A stretch of 64,000 nucleotides of DNA from CAWCQC01 sp963819905 (GCA_963819905.1 CAWFXP010000001.1:248001-312000); one strand, 5' to 3'. Counted from the first letter of the stretch, positions 52,346 to 60,942 are shown. Notes: generated by a model not told the origin, from the letters alone. Made by a program: numbers and translations.

Positions 52346-53356
52346 ATGGCGAAAACCGGAGTTTCCCGCCGGCAGCTTCTGATCGGCGCCGCGCCCGCGC
52401 TCGCGGCCGTGCCGCTCGTCAAGCTGGCGCTTCCGTCGGCAGCGGGTGCCGCCGGGGAGGAGCACCAGCAGCACGGTGGCGGCGAGAGCGAGATGTCGTT
52501 CGGACACGCCTCCATGATCGGCGCCGAGGTGTCCGCCGTCGGCGGGCCGAACGACCTCGACGCGCTCCTCCTCCCACCGCCGGCGCTGCCTCACCAGCCG
52601 GGACGCGTTCGCGAGTACGAGCTGTCGGCGTACGACACGGACGTCGAGGTCTTTCCCGGGATCTCCTACCCGGCCTGGACCTACAACGGGACCGTCCCGG
52701 GGCCTGTCATCCGGGCGACCGAGGACGACATCCTGCGCGTCAACTTCTCGAACGGCGGGACTCACCCGCACACGATCCACTTCCACGGGATCCACCCGTC
52801 GAACATGGACGGCGTGTTCGAGATCGTCCAGCCGGGCGAGGCGTTCACGTACGAGTTTCCGGCGAAGCCGTACGGCCTCCACCTGTACCACTGCCACTCG
52901 AATCCGCTCAAGAAGCACATCCACAAGGGCCTCTACGGCGCCTTCATCATCGACCCGCCCGAGCCGCGGCCGCCTGCCCAGGAGCTGGTCATGGTGATGC
53001 AGGGCTTCGACACGGACGGGGACGGCGGCAACAACTTCTACTCCGTCAACGGACGCGCGTTCTACTACGCGAAGTACCCGATCCGGGTGAGCCGCTCCCA
53101 GACGGTGCGCATCTACCTCGCGAACCTGACCGAGTTCGACCTCGTCAACTCGTTCCACCTGCACGGCGACTTCTTCCGCTACTACCCCACCGGCACCGGC
53201 GACGCCTACGAGTACACGGACACCGTGATGCAGTGCCAGGGACAGCGCGGGATCATCGAGATCGACTTCGCGAACACGGGCCGGTTCATGTTCCACGCGC
53301 ACCAGTCCGAGTTCACCGAGCTCGGCTGGATGGGGTTCTTCGAGGTGGTCGACTAG
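52346..53356 (+). CDS. Tat-exported two-domain multicopper oxidase
   Basis: A 336-residue cupredoxin pair. The twin-arginine signal SRRQLLIGAAPALAAVPLV precedes two domains. All four H-x-H pairs of the trinuclear site are present: HTIHFHG, LYHCHSN, FHLHGDF and FHAHQSE. The type 1 Cys is only in the first domain (YHCHS). In the second it is replaced by Ala (FHAHQ), and the nitrite-reductase axial Met looks replaced by Leu (HKGLYG). This is a two-domain oxidase with T1 copper in domain 1. Probable substrate is Cu, Fe or Mn; laccase or nitrite reductase activity is not excluded. ZIP follows 3 nt after the stop. Confidence 0.85.
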   Translation: MAKTGVSRRQLLIGAAPALAAVPLVKLALPSAAGAAGEEHQQHGGGESEMSFGHASMIGAEVSAVGGPNDLDALLLPPPALPHQPGRVREYELSAYDTDVEVFPGISYPAWTYNGTVPGPVIRATEDDILRVNFSNGGTHPHTIHFHGIHPSNMDGVFEIVQPGEAFTYEFPAKPYGLHLYHCHSNPLKKHIHKGLYGAFIIDPPEPRPPAQELVMVMQGFDTDGDGGNNFYSVNGRAFYYAKYPIRVSRSQTVRIYLANLTEFDLVNSFHLHGDFFRYYPTGTGDAYEYTDTVMQCQGQRGIIEIDFANTGRFMFHAHQSEFTELGWMGFFEVVD

Positions 53357-53359
53357 GCC

Positions 53360-54586
53360 ATGGAAGCCGGCTCGGTCGCCGAGGGCAAAGGCACCCGGGC
53401 GCGCTGGCGGCTCTGGGCGCTGGTTCCGATCCTCGTGCTGGTCGGCGTGGTGGCGCTGTTCGCCTCGACCGGGGGCTCGCTCGTCGGCCTGCTCGGCGAC
53501 AACCCACCGCCCGCCGACGAGTTCGACGTCACCAGGGTCGAGTTCAAGCCGGGCGAGATCCGCGTCAAGGTGCGCAACCCGCAGCCGGACGACCTGACCA
53601 TCGCCTCGGTCGCGGTCGACGACTTCATCGTCCCGTACACGCTCGACGGGCCACGCACGCTGGGCAGGCTCGGCGGCAGCACGATCGTCGTTCCGTTCGA
53701 CTGGGTTCAGGACGACCCCTACGTCATCGGGGTGACCAGCTCGACCGGGATCGAGACCGTCGAGGAGATCCCGGCTGCCGTCGAGACGAAAGGCGCGACG
53801 GCGGAGGGTTTCCTCGGCTACGCGATCATCGGCCTGCTGGTCGGTGTCGTGCCCGTCATGCTCGGGCTGGCCTGGCTGCCCTCGTTGCGCCGCGCCGACC
53901 CGCGCTGGCTGGCCGCGTTCATGGCGCTGACCGGCGGTCTGCTGACCTTTCTCGCGTTCGACGCGCTCGCCGAGGCGCTCGAGCTCCAGGCTGCGCTTCC
54001 CGGCCCCCTGTCGGGGCCGGGGCTCGTGTTGATCGGGGTCGCGCTCAGCTACCTGGCGCTGACCTGGGTCGGTCGCTGGCTCTCCGCGCGCGGCCGCACG
54101 AGCGAGGAATCCGGCGAGGGCGGTGACGACGTCGTCGCAGGGGTCGCGCTCGCCACCCTGGTGGCAATCGGGATCGGGCTTCACAACCTCGGCGAGGGGC
54201 TCGCGATCGGAGCGTCGTTCGCTCTCGGCGAGCTGGCGCTGGGCTCGTTCCTGATCATCGGATTCATGGTTCACAACATCACCGAGGGGCTCGGCATCGC
54301 GGCGCCGATCGCCCGCTCACGCGTCAGCCTCGCGCGGATCGTGACGCTCGGCCTGATCGCCGGCGCCCCGGCGATCGTCGGCGCCTGGATCGGCGGCTTC
54401 CTCACCAACGAGATCGTGGGGGTCCTCTTCTTCGCGATTGCCGTCGGTGCGGCGATGCAGGTCGTCGTCGAGGTCGGCCGGTATATCCAGCGCCGCGCGC
54501 CCGGCGGCCTTGCCTCCGGTTACGTCGTCGGCGGCTTCCTCGCGGGACTGGTCATCATGTACGTGACGGGGCTCGTGATCGGATGA
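53360..54586 (+). CDS. ZIP-family metal permease with an extracytoplasmic N-terminal domain
   Basis: A 408-residue transporter. An added N-terminal helix (LWALVPILVLVGVVALFAST) carries a roughly 100-residue beta-rich domain (DVTRVEFKPGEIRVKVRNPQ ... DDFIVPYTLDGPRTLG) outside the membrane, which looks like a cupredoxin or Ig fold. The ZIP core follows with metal-site helices IGLHNLGEGLAIGASFAL and GFMVHNITEGLGIAAPIA. Usual ZIP proteins lack the front domain. Translated with the oxidase (3-nt gap) and the regulator (ATGA overlap). Oxidise-then-take-up coupling is an attractive but unproven model. Confidence 0.88.
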   Translation: MEAGSVAEGKGTRARWRLWALVPILVLVGVVALFASTGGSLVGLLGDNPPPADEFDVTRVEFKPGEIRVKVRNPQPDDLTIASVAVDDFIVPYTLDGPRTLGRLGGSTIVVPFDWVQDDPYVIGVTSSTGIETVEEIPAAVETKGATAEGFLGYAIIGLLVGVVPVMLGLAWLPSLRRADPRWLAAFMALTGGLLTFLAFDALAEALELQAALPGPLSGPGLVLIGVALSYLALTWVGRWLSARGRTSEESGEGGDDVVAGVALATLVAIGIGLHNLGEGLAIGASFALGELALGSFLIIGFMVHNITEGLGIAAPIARSRVSLARIVTLGLIAGAPAIVGAWIGGFLTNEIVGVLFFAIAVGAAMQVVVEVGRYIQRRAPGGLASGYVVGGFLAGLVIMYVTGLVIG

Positions 54587-55269
54587 GCGGGCCGAACGGG
54601 AACGGAGCCATGGCCAGCGGCGAGCTTTCGGAGGCGATCCAGGACTACCTGAAGGAGATCTACAAGCTCGAGGAGGGTGGCGAGCGCGCCACCACGACGG
54701 CGATCGCGAAGGCGATGCACGTCGGGGCGTCCTCGGCCACGGGCATGCTGAAAAAGCTCGCAGTGCTCGGCCTCGTCGAGCACACGCGCTACCGCGGGGT
54801 CGCGCTCACTGAGGCCGGGGAGCAGGTGGCGCTCGAGGTGATCCGCCATCACCGCTTGCTCGAGCAGTACCTCGCCGAGACGCTCGGGCTGTCGATCGAC
54901 CTCGTCCACGAGGAGGCTGACCGGCTCGAGCATGCACTGTCCGAAGAGCTCGAGTCGCGAATCGATGCGAAGCTCGGCTATCCGACGCACGACCCGCACG
55001 GCGATCCGATCCCGGACGCCGAGCTCAACCTGAACGAGGCCAAGCTCCGTCCTCTCACCGAGCTCGAGCCCGGCGAGGCTGCCACCGTGCGCCGCGTGCC
55101 GTCGGAGGATCCGGAGCTCCTGCGCTACCTCTCGACCCTGTCGCTCGTTCCCGGGCGCCGCATCGAACTGCGCGAGAGCGCGCCCTTCGGCGGCCCGATC
55201 ACGATCGTGGTTGCCGAGGGCGAACACGCGATCTCCCGCGAGCTCGCCGGCCAGATCGGCGTTGCCTGA
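54583..55269 (+). CDS. DtxR/MntR-family metal-dependent repressor with FeoA-like domain
   Basis: A 228-residue regulator. N-terminal winged helix: DYLKEIYKLEEGGERATTTA, then HVGASSATGMLKKLAVLGLV and YRGVALTEAGEQVALEVIRH. The dimer/metal domain is HHRLLEQYLAETLGLSIDLV with EADRLEHALSEELE (metal-ligand pattern His/Glu). The C-terminal SH3/FeoA domain contains YLSTLSLVPGRRIEL. IdeR/MntR members sense Fe or Mn. Position as last gene of the oxidase-ZIP operon implies feedback on that uptake path. ATG at 54583 overlaps the ZIP stop. Confidence 0.9.
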   Translation: MSGPNGNGAMASGELSEAIQDYLKEIYKLEEGGERATTTAIAKAMHVGASSATGMLKKLAVLGLVEHTRYRGVALTEAGEQVALEVIRHHRLLEQYLAETLGLSIDLVHEEADRLEHALSEELESRIDAKLGYPTHDPHGDPIPDAELNLNEAKLRPLTELEPGEAATVRRVPSEDPELLRYLSTLSLVPGRRIELRESAPFGGPITIVVAEGEHAISRELAGQIGVA

Positions 55270-55270
55270 C

Positions 55271-55942
55271 TCAGCCTCCGCGCCGAGCGAACGCTCCGCG
55301 CAGTGCCACGGCGAGGGCCACCGCGGCGAGGACGAGCGAGACGATCGCGATCCATCCGGGCCAGCCGGCGCCGTCGTCCGACGATCCTGCCTGGGCGGAG
55401 GCCTCCGTCACGGCAGCGGGCGCTGTCTCGCCCGGCGGCGACGACGAGCCGTTTCCTTCCCCGCCTGCGTTCTGGCGCGGCGCGTCCGCCGAGACCCGGG
55501 TGACGGCCGCCGGCTCCTCCGAGTCGGGCGGGCCGATCCAGCGCGCCTTCTCCCCGTCGGCATAGGTCTGGACTGCCGGCCAGCTGATCTCGCCCGGCGC
55601 GTCCGGCGTGCTCGCGAGGAAGGAGAAGCGGACGAAGCCGCCGGGCGGCAGCGATCCCGTCCACTCGACGACGTCGAGCGACTGGTCCGCCGCCAGGCGC
55701 TCGCTGCGCTCCCAGCCCGGCGTCTCCTCGAAGGCGAACGGAAGCACGCCGTCGGGGATCTGGAGCTCGACCGCCACCGTGGGAACGTCGCGTTCGTTGG
55801 GGACGAGCAGGGTGAAGACGACGGGGTCGGCCGGCGCGACGAGCTGCGGGCTGACCTGGACGTGCGCGAAGGCCGGCACGGCCGTCACGGCCGCGGTCAC
55901 GAGGGCAGCGGCTGCCACGAAGCGTCGGCGGGCGGAGGTCAC
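55271..55942 (-). CDS. YcnI-like DUF1775 copper-associated protein
   Basis: A 223-residue exported, membrane-anchored protein. The signal peptide (FVAAAALVTAAVTAVPAFA) leaves an N-terminal HVQVSPQLVAPADPVVFTLL, the YcnI copper-binding start (N-terminal His brace), followed by ELQIPDGVLPFAFEETPGWE. The later Pro/Ser/Gly linker leads to a C-terminal helix (WIAIVSLVLAAVALAVALRG). YcnI binds Cu(II) and is usually beside CopC and CopD, as here. The GTG start at 55942 overlaps the CopC stop (GTGA). It converges on the MntR gene with a 1-nt gap. Confidence 0.88.
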   Translation of the reverse strand: MTSARRRFVAAAALVTAAVTAVPAFAHVQVSPQLVAPADPVVFTLLVPNERDVPTVAVELQIPDGVLPFAFEETPGWERSERLAADQSLDVVEWTGSLPPGGFVRFSFLASTPDAPGEISWPAVQTYADGEKARWIGPPDSEEPAAVTRVSADAPRQNAGGEGNGSSSPPGETAPAAVTEASAQAGSSDDGAGWPGWIAIVSLVLAAVALAVALRGAFARRGG

Positions 55943-56328
55943 CGGCTCACCCTGAAGGAGAACGTACCGGCCTGCACGTGGCCGTCGGCTGCGGTTGCCC
56001 TCCAGCGCACCGTGTACCTGCCGGCTCCGAGGCCGCGCGCGAGAGCTACTCGGAGGCGGCGCACGTTCGCCTGGTCCCTGCCGCCGGCGCCCGTCGAGAC
56101 GATGCGGCCGGACTTCCGGACGACGATGCCGCCGCTCCGCAGCTGCTGTGCGAACGTGACCGTCACCCGCCTCGGTGGACGCCTCAGCGTCGCACCCGCC
56201 TTCGGCGACGTGGACACGACCCCGGTGTGGGCGCGCGCCGGTGGGGCGGTGGGCCCCAGCGACAGGACGACGCTTGCCGCCATGATCACCGTGACGAGGG
56301 CTCCTGCGACCTTGCCACGTGTCTTCAC
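55939..56328 (-). CDS. CopC-domain periplasmic copper-binding protein
   Basis: A 129-residue secreted CopC protein. After signal VTVIMAASVVLSLGPTAPPARA the mature N-terminus begins HTGVVSTSPKAGATLRRPP, with the Cu(II)-binding His at position 1. DGHVQAGTFSFRV near the C-terminus holds the D-x-H copper motif of the family. GTG at 56328 follows GGAGG with good spacing; an ATG at 56367 that overlaps the CopCD stop is an alternative. It buffers copper outside the membrane and passes it to CopD/CopCD. Middle gene of a three-gene row. Confidence 0.88.
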   Translation of the reverse strand: MKTRGKVAGALVTVIMAASVVLSLGPTAPPARAHTGVVSTSPKAGATLRRPPRRVTVTFAQQLRSGGIVVRKSGRIVSTGAGGRDQANVRRLRVALARGLGAGRYTVRWRATAADGHVQAGTFSFRVSR

Positions 56329-56363
56329 GAACACCTCCGTCGTCGTCGCTCGCTGCCCCGGGC

Positions 56364-58047
56364 TCATCCGGCCTCTTCGATCTCGAGCGGGACGCGCGTC
56401 GAGAGCGACTCGAACTCACCCCGTCGCGCCTCGACGAGGAGCTGCCAGGTACCCGCGAGCGGGAAGTCGAAGCCCTCGACGGCCCAGTGGCCGATCGGCG
56501 ATCCGCCTCGCGTCGGCGCGCAGGGGGCCGAGGCCCTGCGCGGCGAGCGTGGCCGCCACCCGCACCTCCTCGACGTCCGCCGGCCTGCCGCTCGGCTCGA
56601 GCAGGTACAGGTCGATCGCGTTGTCTCCGGCCCGCGCAGGGTCGACGACGAGCTCGAGGTCGAGCTCGCCGAGCGTGGTGCTCACGCTCGCCGCTCCGCC
56701 CGCTGCGGCGAGGGCCCGCGCCGGAGGCTCTGCGACGAGCACGGCCGTGACCGCGATCACCGCGACCATCAGCCCCAGCTCGACGCCGGTGCTGCGCAGA
56801 AAGGCGCGCTGCTCACGGGCGCCGCTGTCTCCCGCTTCGAGCCGCGGAACGGAGCGCCGGCGATTGTAGGCGCCGAGCGCGAGCAGCGGCACGAGCAGCG
56901 CCACCTTCACCAGCAGGAGGCGCCCGTAGCTCGTCTCCCAGAGCCCCGACCACGTCCGGACCTGGAGGTAGCCGTTGACGATGCCGGCGACGAGCAGTGC
57001 GGCAACGGCCACGAGGGCGAGCTGCGAGAAACGCGGAACGGCGTCGGCTGCCAGCTGCCGGCGGCTGCCGCGAGCCAGGAGGAGGGCGAGGACGACGAGC
57101 GCAAGGCCGCCCACCCAGATCGCCGCGGCCTGGACGTGGACGACGTCGGCGACGAACGAGAGCGCCCCGCTGACGTTGGCGTGCCCCGCCGCGGCGGGCG
57201 CGAGGACGAGGCCGACGCACAGGACGAGCGCGAGGTCGAGCAGGATGCCGTCGCGCGGAGGCCGGCGGCGCGCGCCGAGCAGCAGCGCAACGAGCGCGCC
57301 GGCGATCGCAGCCCGGCCGAGCGAGACCTGTCCGAACCGCGTCTCGAGGACGCTTCGCAGAAGGCTCGGGTCGAACGCCTCGCCGATCCCGAGGCCGCTC
57401 GCCTCGGCGCCCTGGAGCAGGATGCCGAAGAGCGAGACGAGCCCGAGCGCAGCGGCCGTGCAGGCGAGAACGACGAGCAGCGTGCGGCGAAGCGCCGGCG
57501 CTACCGCGGTCAGGACGAGAACGAGAGCGACGACTCCGCCGACGGTGAAGAGCGTGAGCCCGAGCGTCAGGAAGCGCACCGTCGTGAAGGTGACCGACAC
57601 GCTGCGGGCCAACTGGTCGGCCGCGAGCACCTCGCTCGCGAGGCCCTCCGGATCGGCCCCGGGTGAGCCCACGTGAAAGACGTACGCCCCGTGCACGGGG
57701 TGGCTGTCGGCCGACACCACCCGCCACGCGACCGTGTACGTCCCGTCCGGGATGCCGGGTCGAAGGGCGGTCGCGACCGAGACGGCGCTCGGCCGGGTCA
57801 GCGATCCGTCGTCGACCCGGGAGCCGTCTGCCGCGAAGACGCGGATCGCGCCGAGCGCCGTCTCGACGGCCTCGCTGAAGTCGAGGACGACCTGCGACGG
57901 CGCGGCCTCGACCACGGCCCCGCTCGCAGGCGTCGCCTCCTGAAGGACCGCGTGCGCCGCCGCGCGCGGAGCGACGACGAGGGCGACCAGGACGACTGCG
58001 CTGACGAGCAGGGTGCGGGCAGGTACCCGCAGGGCTCTCGGACTGAC
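56364..58047 (-). CDS. CopC-CopD fusion with C-terminal YtkA-like domain (frameshifted)
   Basis: About 560 residues if one extra base near 56493 is removed, which extends the C-terminus past the stop at 56416 with GHWAVEGFDFPLAG, then WQLLVEARR. N-terminal signal, then AHAVLQEATPASGAVVEAAP (copper-binding CopC). The domain ends at DSHPVHGAYVFHVG (D-x-H motif). A CopD membrane domain of about eight helices follows (PAAAGHANVSGALSFVADVV, VVHVQAAAIWVGGLALVVLA), with conserved His in H-V-Q-A-A-A-I-W-V-G-G. The C-terminal domain resembles YtkA. The start is uncertain: TAAGGAGGT is followed by GTC (58047), and no ATG or GTG lies in frame until 57915. Takes up copper across the membrane. Confidence 0.82.
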
Positions 58048-58057
58048 GGTGACCTCC

Positions 58058-58141
58058 TTAGAGGCGCTCGACGTGCTCCTGCGTGGCCGCGGACGGGGCG
58101 GCGAGCCGGGGAAGCAGGCGGCGTCCCACGAGCCGAATCAT
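58058..58141 (-). CDS. possible 27-residue basic peptide upstream of CopCD
   Basis: An ATG reads MIRLVGRRLLPRLAAPSAAT and stops in the TAAGGAGGT that also forms the ribosome site of CopCD. That coupling geometry (stop embedded in the next Shine-Dalgarno) is suggestive of a leader peptide, but there is no good ribosome site for the peptide itself. Low confidence. Confidence 0.2.
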   Translation of the reverse strand: MIRLVGRRLLPRLAAPSAATQEHVERL

Positions 58142-58152
58142 GCCAGGAGGGC

Positions 58153-59088
58153 TCACCGGCTCAGGGGCGGCTGGATATCGATCGGCCGGTCGAAGGATCG
58201 GAAGCTCTGCGTCATGAAGTGGGAGGTGGTCGTCATCCGCAGATGCACCGGCAACGACGTCTCGCGGTCGACCCAGACCGTGAACCAGGTGACGGGCTCG
58301 GTCGCAGCCTCGAACGAGAGCACGTCGGTCAGACGACCGTCGATCCTGGCGTGCCCGAGCAGCGAGGCGTCGACCGGGCTCGCTCCCCAGGGTGGCTCCG
58401 GGAGCTCGAGGGCATCGGTCTCGCTCTCGACCCACGGCCGCCCCGGCAGCTTGTCCCAGCGCCGTTTCCCGATCACGACCGCGCGAGGCCCGCCCCGGAT
58501 CCTGTAGGCGAGCCGATCCGGTGCCTGGACGACCCAGCGCGTCTCGATCGGAGCCTCGATTCCCGACGAGAGGTGCTCGTCGTACACGAGGCTGCGAAGC
58601 GCCGTGAACGCGGACGTGACCTGCGCCGCCTGTTCTGCGGCCGGGCGCCAGCGGGGCGGGATCTGGAAGGCGACGCGACTCGACGTGCCGGCGCGATCGC
58701 GAACGACCACGGCCAGCGGCCGTCCGGTCTCGAGCGGTGCGGTCGCCTGATAGCAGCCGGCGCCGCATTCCTCGGCGCCCACCCCGCCGGAGCCGGTCTG
58801 CTCGAACGCGACGTCGAGGCCGGTCGCCGGGCGGCCGTCGGGAGCAAGCAGCACGGCGCGCACCGACGCACGGTCAGCGTCGTCGCGCGTGACGTAGATA
58901 CCGAGCGCGCGCCTCCCTGCCTGCTTTCCGAGGATCAGTGTCCCCGGCAGCGCGGGCGGCGAAAGAGCCTCGGCAGTCGCGCCGGTCGAATCAGCCGAAG
59001 CGCCGGCCGCCGGCCGGTAGGCGCCGGTCGCGACGATCGCCGCGAGTGCGATCCCGAGTGTGGCCGCGAGGATGGCGAGCGGGCGCAT
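58153..59088 (-). CDS. secreted YtkA-like plus LolA-like protein of the copper block
   Basis: A 311-residue exported protein. Signal peptide LAILAATLGIALAAIVATGA, then a beta-sandwich domain with ASVRAVLLAPDGRPATGLDV and CGAGCYQATAPLETGRPLAV (YtkA/FixH-like, with a CxxxC pair). The second half (TSAFTALRSLVYDEHLSSGI, IRGGPRAVVIGKRRW, VDRETSLPVHLRMTTTSHFM) fits the LolA-like fold that binds lipidic ligands. Such a two-part protein next to CopC-CopD is frequent in actinobacteria; its role is undefined. It lies 105 nt upstream of the CopCD start, in the same direction. Confidence 0.6.
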   Translation of the reverse strand: MRPLAILAATLGIALAAIVATGAYRPAAGASADSTGATAEALSPPALPGTLILGKQAGRRALGIYVTRDDADRASVRAVLLAPDGRPATGLDVAFEQTGSGGVGAEECGAGCYQATAPLETGRPLAVVVRDRAGTSSRVAFQIPPRWRPAAEQAAQVTSAFTALRSLVYDEHLSSGIEAPIETRWVVQAPDRLAYRIRGGPRAVVIGKRRWDKLPGRPWVESETDALELPEPPWGASPVDASLLGHARIDGRLTDVLSFEAATEPVTWFTVWVDRETSLPVHLRMTTTSHFMTQSFRSFDRPIDIQPPLSR

Positions 59089-59125
59089 GCCTCATTCTTC
59101 GGAGGAGCGCCTGCGCCGGATTCGC

Positions 59126-59716
59126 CTACCCGGCCTGCTCGCCAGCCGGCGTGACGGCGAACCACACGCCGCCGACGCTCTGACCCTTGACCTCGCCGGG
59201 CTGCTCGTCCTCGATCATCGTGTAGAGAGGATGCCCCTTGTACGTCACCTGCTTCGACCCGTCAGGACGGTTGATCGTCGCGATGAGCGACGCGTCGACA
59301 CCGTCCCCGGCCGCCTGCTCGCCGTCCGGCCGAAGCGGGACCCACACCTCCGTGCACGGGCCGGTGCAGACGCTCTTCTTGCCGACCTTGTCGGGCGTGA
59401 ACAGGTAGACGGTATGGCCGCGGCCGTCAACGAGGATCTGCCCGAGCGACGTCTCGGCGACGGTCAGGAGGACGGCCGCTGCCTCCGCCTCGCCCGTCGC
59501 AGCGCCGTCGCCCGTTCCGCCGTCCTGGCCGCCGGAGGCCTCGCCGTCGCCCTCGCCGGAGGTCTCGCCGCCCTCGCCCTCCGCCGCTCCCGCCGTCGTT
59601 CCGCCGCCGGTACCGTTCGTGCCGCCGCCGCCCTCGCTCGAGTCGGAGCCGCTGCTACAGCCCGCGAGCGCAAGGGCGAGGACACAGAGCAGAACGAGAA
59701 GCGAACGCCTGGACAT
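59126..59716 (-). CDS. lipoprotein with secreted repeat of unknown function (COG4315/PF03640)
   Basis: A 196-residue lipoprotein: signal LLVLLCVLALALAGC ends in the lipobox with Cys near residue 20. A low-complexity Gly/Glu/Ser/Thr linker (about residues 22-80) precedes the conserved domain. The domain carries LGQILVDGRGHTVYLFTPD, then CTGPCTEVWVPL with a Cys-x3-Cys pair and the closing YKGHPLYTMIEDEQPGEVKG. The family occurs beside respiratory or metal-redox genes and sometimes binds haem or copper. 37 nt downstream of its gene begins the copper-block protein on the same strand. Divergent from tyrS. Confidence 0.8.
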   Translation of the reverse strand: MSRRSLLVLLCVLALALAGCSSGSDSSEGGGGTNGTGGGTTAGAAEGEGGETSGEGDGEASGGQDGGTGDGAATGEAEAAAVLLTVAETSLGQILVDGRGHTVYLFTPDKVGKKSVCTGPCTEVWVPLRPDGEQAAGDGVDASLIATINRPDGSKQVTYKGHPLYTMIEDEQPGEVKGQSVGGVWFAVTPAGEQAG

Positions 59717-59759
59717 GTCCGCGACAGGGTACGGACTCGGGCGGGCTCCGTGACGCCTC

Positions 59760-59765
59760 TATGAT
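59760..59765 (+). promoter_or_regulatory. -10 box of tyrS
   Basis: TATGAT is followed by 8 nt and the ATG at 59774, with no ribosome site between them. Confidence 0.45.
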
Positions 59766-59773
59766 CGGGCGCG

Positions 59774-60936
59774 ATGCCCGGCCCGGCCGTCGAGCGGCTC
59801 ACGCGAAACGCGGTGAACGTCCTTCCTGAGGGCGAGCTCGAGCGAAAGCTCTCGCGCGGACGTCCGCTCCGCGTAAAGCTCGGAATCGACGTGACCTCGC
59901 CCGATATCCACATCGGTCGGGGCATCCCGCTCCAGCGGATGCGCGCCTTCCAGGACGAGGGACACACCGGCGTCCTCATCATCGGTGACTACACGACGCG
60001 GATCGGCGACCCCTCGGGGCGGTCGGCCGAGCGCCCGATGCTCTCCGACGAGGAGATCGACCGCAACGCGAAGACCTACATCGAACAGGCGTACCAGATC
60101 CTGGATCCAGACCTGACCGAGATCCGGTTCAACGGCGAATGGCTGTCGAGGCTCTCGTTCGCCGACGTCGTGCGGCTGACGCGTACGACGACCGTGGCCC
60201 GGCTGCTCGAGCGCGACGACTTCGCGCGCCGTTACGCCGCGAACGAGCCGATCTCCGTGTCCGAGCTCCTCTACCCGCTCATGCAGGGCTACGACTCGGT
60301 CGCGGTCGAGGCCGACGTCGAGCTCGGAGGTACCGACCAGCTCTACAACCTGCTCGCCGGCCGGGAGGTCATGCAGGCATACGGCCTCGAGCCGCAGGTC
60401 GCGTTGACGACGCCGCTCCTCGTCTCCTGGGACGGCGCCAAGATGAGCTCGTCCGTCGGCAACAACATCCCGCTCGACGGCCCCGCCCGAGGAGCAGTTC
60501 GGCCGGACGATGCGGATTCCGGACGACCAGCTCGAGGACTGGTTTCGACTCGTCGTCGAAACGCCGGTGCCGGTGCTCGAGCCGATGGAGGCGAAGCTGG
60601 CGCTCGCCAGGTGGATCGTCACCCGCTCGTACGGGGCCGACGCCGCTACGGCCGCCGAGGAGCACTTCACCAGGGTGGTCCGGCGTCAGGAGGTCCCGTC
60701 CGACGTGCCCGACGTGACGGTGAGGGTCGACGGGGACCCCGTGTTCCTGCCGCCGGTTCTCAAGGAGGTGTTCGGCCTTCCCTCGACGAGCGAGGCCCGA
60801 CGGCTCGTCGAGCAGAGGGGGTGTCAGGCTCGAGGGGGAGGTCAGCCGTGAGCTCGAGGTGACGAGAGACCGCCTCGACGGCGCCCTGCTTCAGGCAGGG
60901 AAACGGCGATTTGCTCGGGTCTTGCTGGCTCCCTGA
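59774..60936 (+). CDS. tyrS: tyrosyl-tRNA synthetase (frameshifted)
   Basis: A class I synthetase of 386 residues once two extra bases (60485 and 60816-60820) are removed. The HIGH-like motif is SPDIHIGRGIPLQRMRAF, and the tyrosine pocket region GDYTTRIGDPSGRSAERPML follows. LMQGYDSVAVEADVELGGTD is the family's middle segment, and the KMSKS-like loop is GAKMSSSVGNN. After the first shift PEEQFGRTMRIPDDQLEDWF continues the stem-contact domain. After the second, GVRLEGEVSRELEVTRDRLD completes the S4 tRNA-binding domain, ending VLLAP. Essential for protein synthesis, so consensus error is far more likely than loss. Leaderless. Confidence 0.88.
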
Positions 60937-60942
60937 GCCGCC

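Noticed and set aside
51326..54274. A 982-residue open reading frame on the minus strand, antisense to the CDF, oxidase and ZIP genes
   Set aside because: It is highly charged, low in hydrophobic structure and matches no family, whereas the plus-strand frames carry clear metal-transport motifs. Long shadow frames are expected at this GC content.
17804..60820. A shared recoding motif behind the frameshifts
   Set aside because: Flanking codons differ at every site (for example GCG-A-GAC, GCA-G-GAG, CGT-C-AGG, GGG-C-CTC) with no common slippery codon, stop or stimulator; consensus error fits better.
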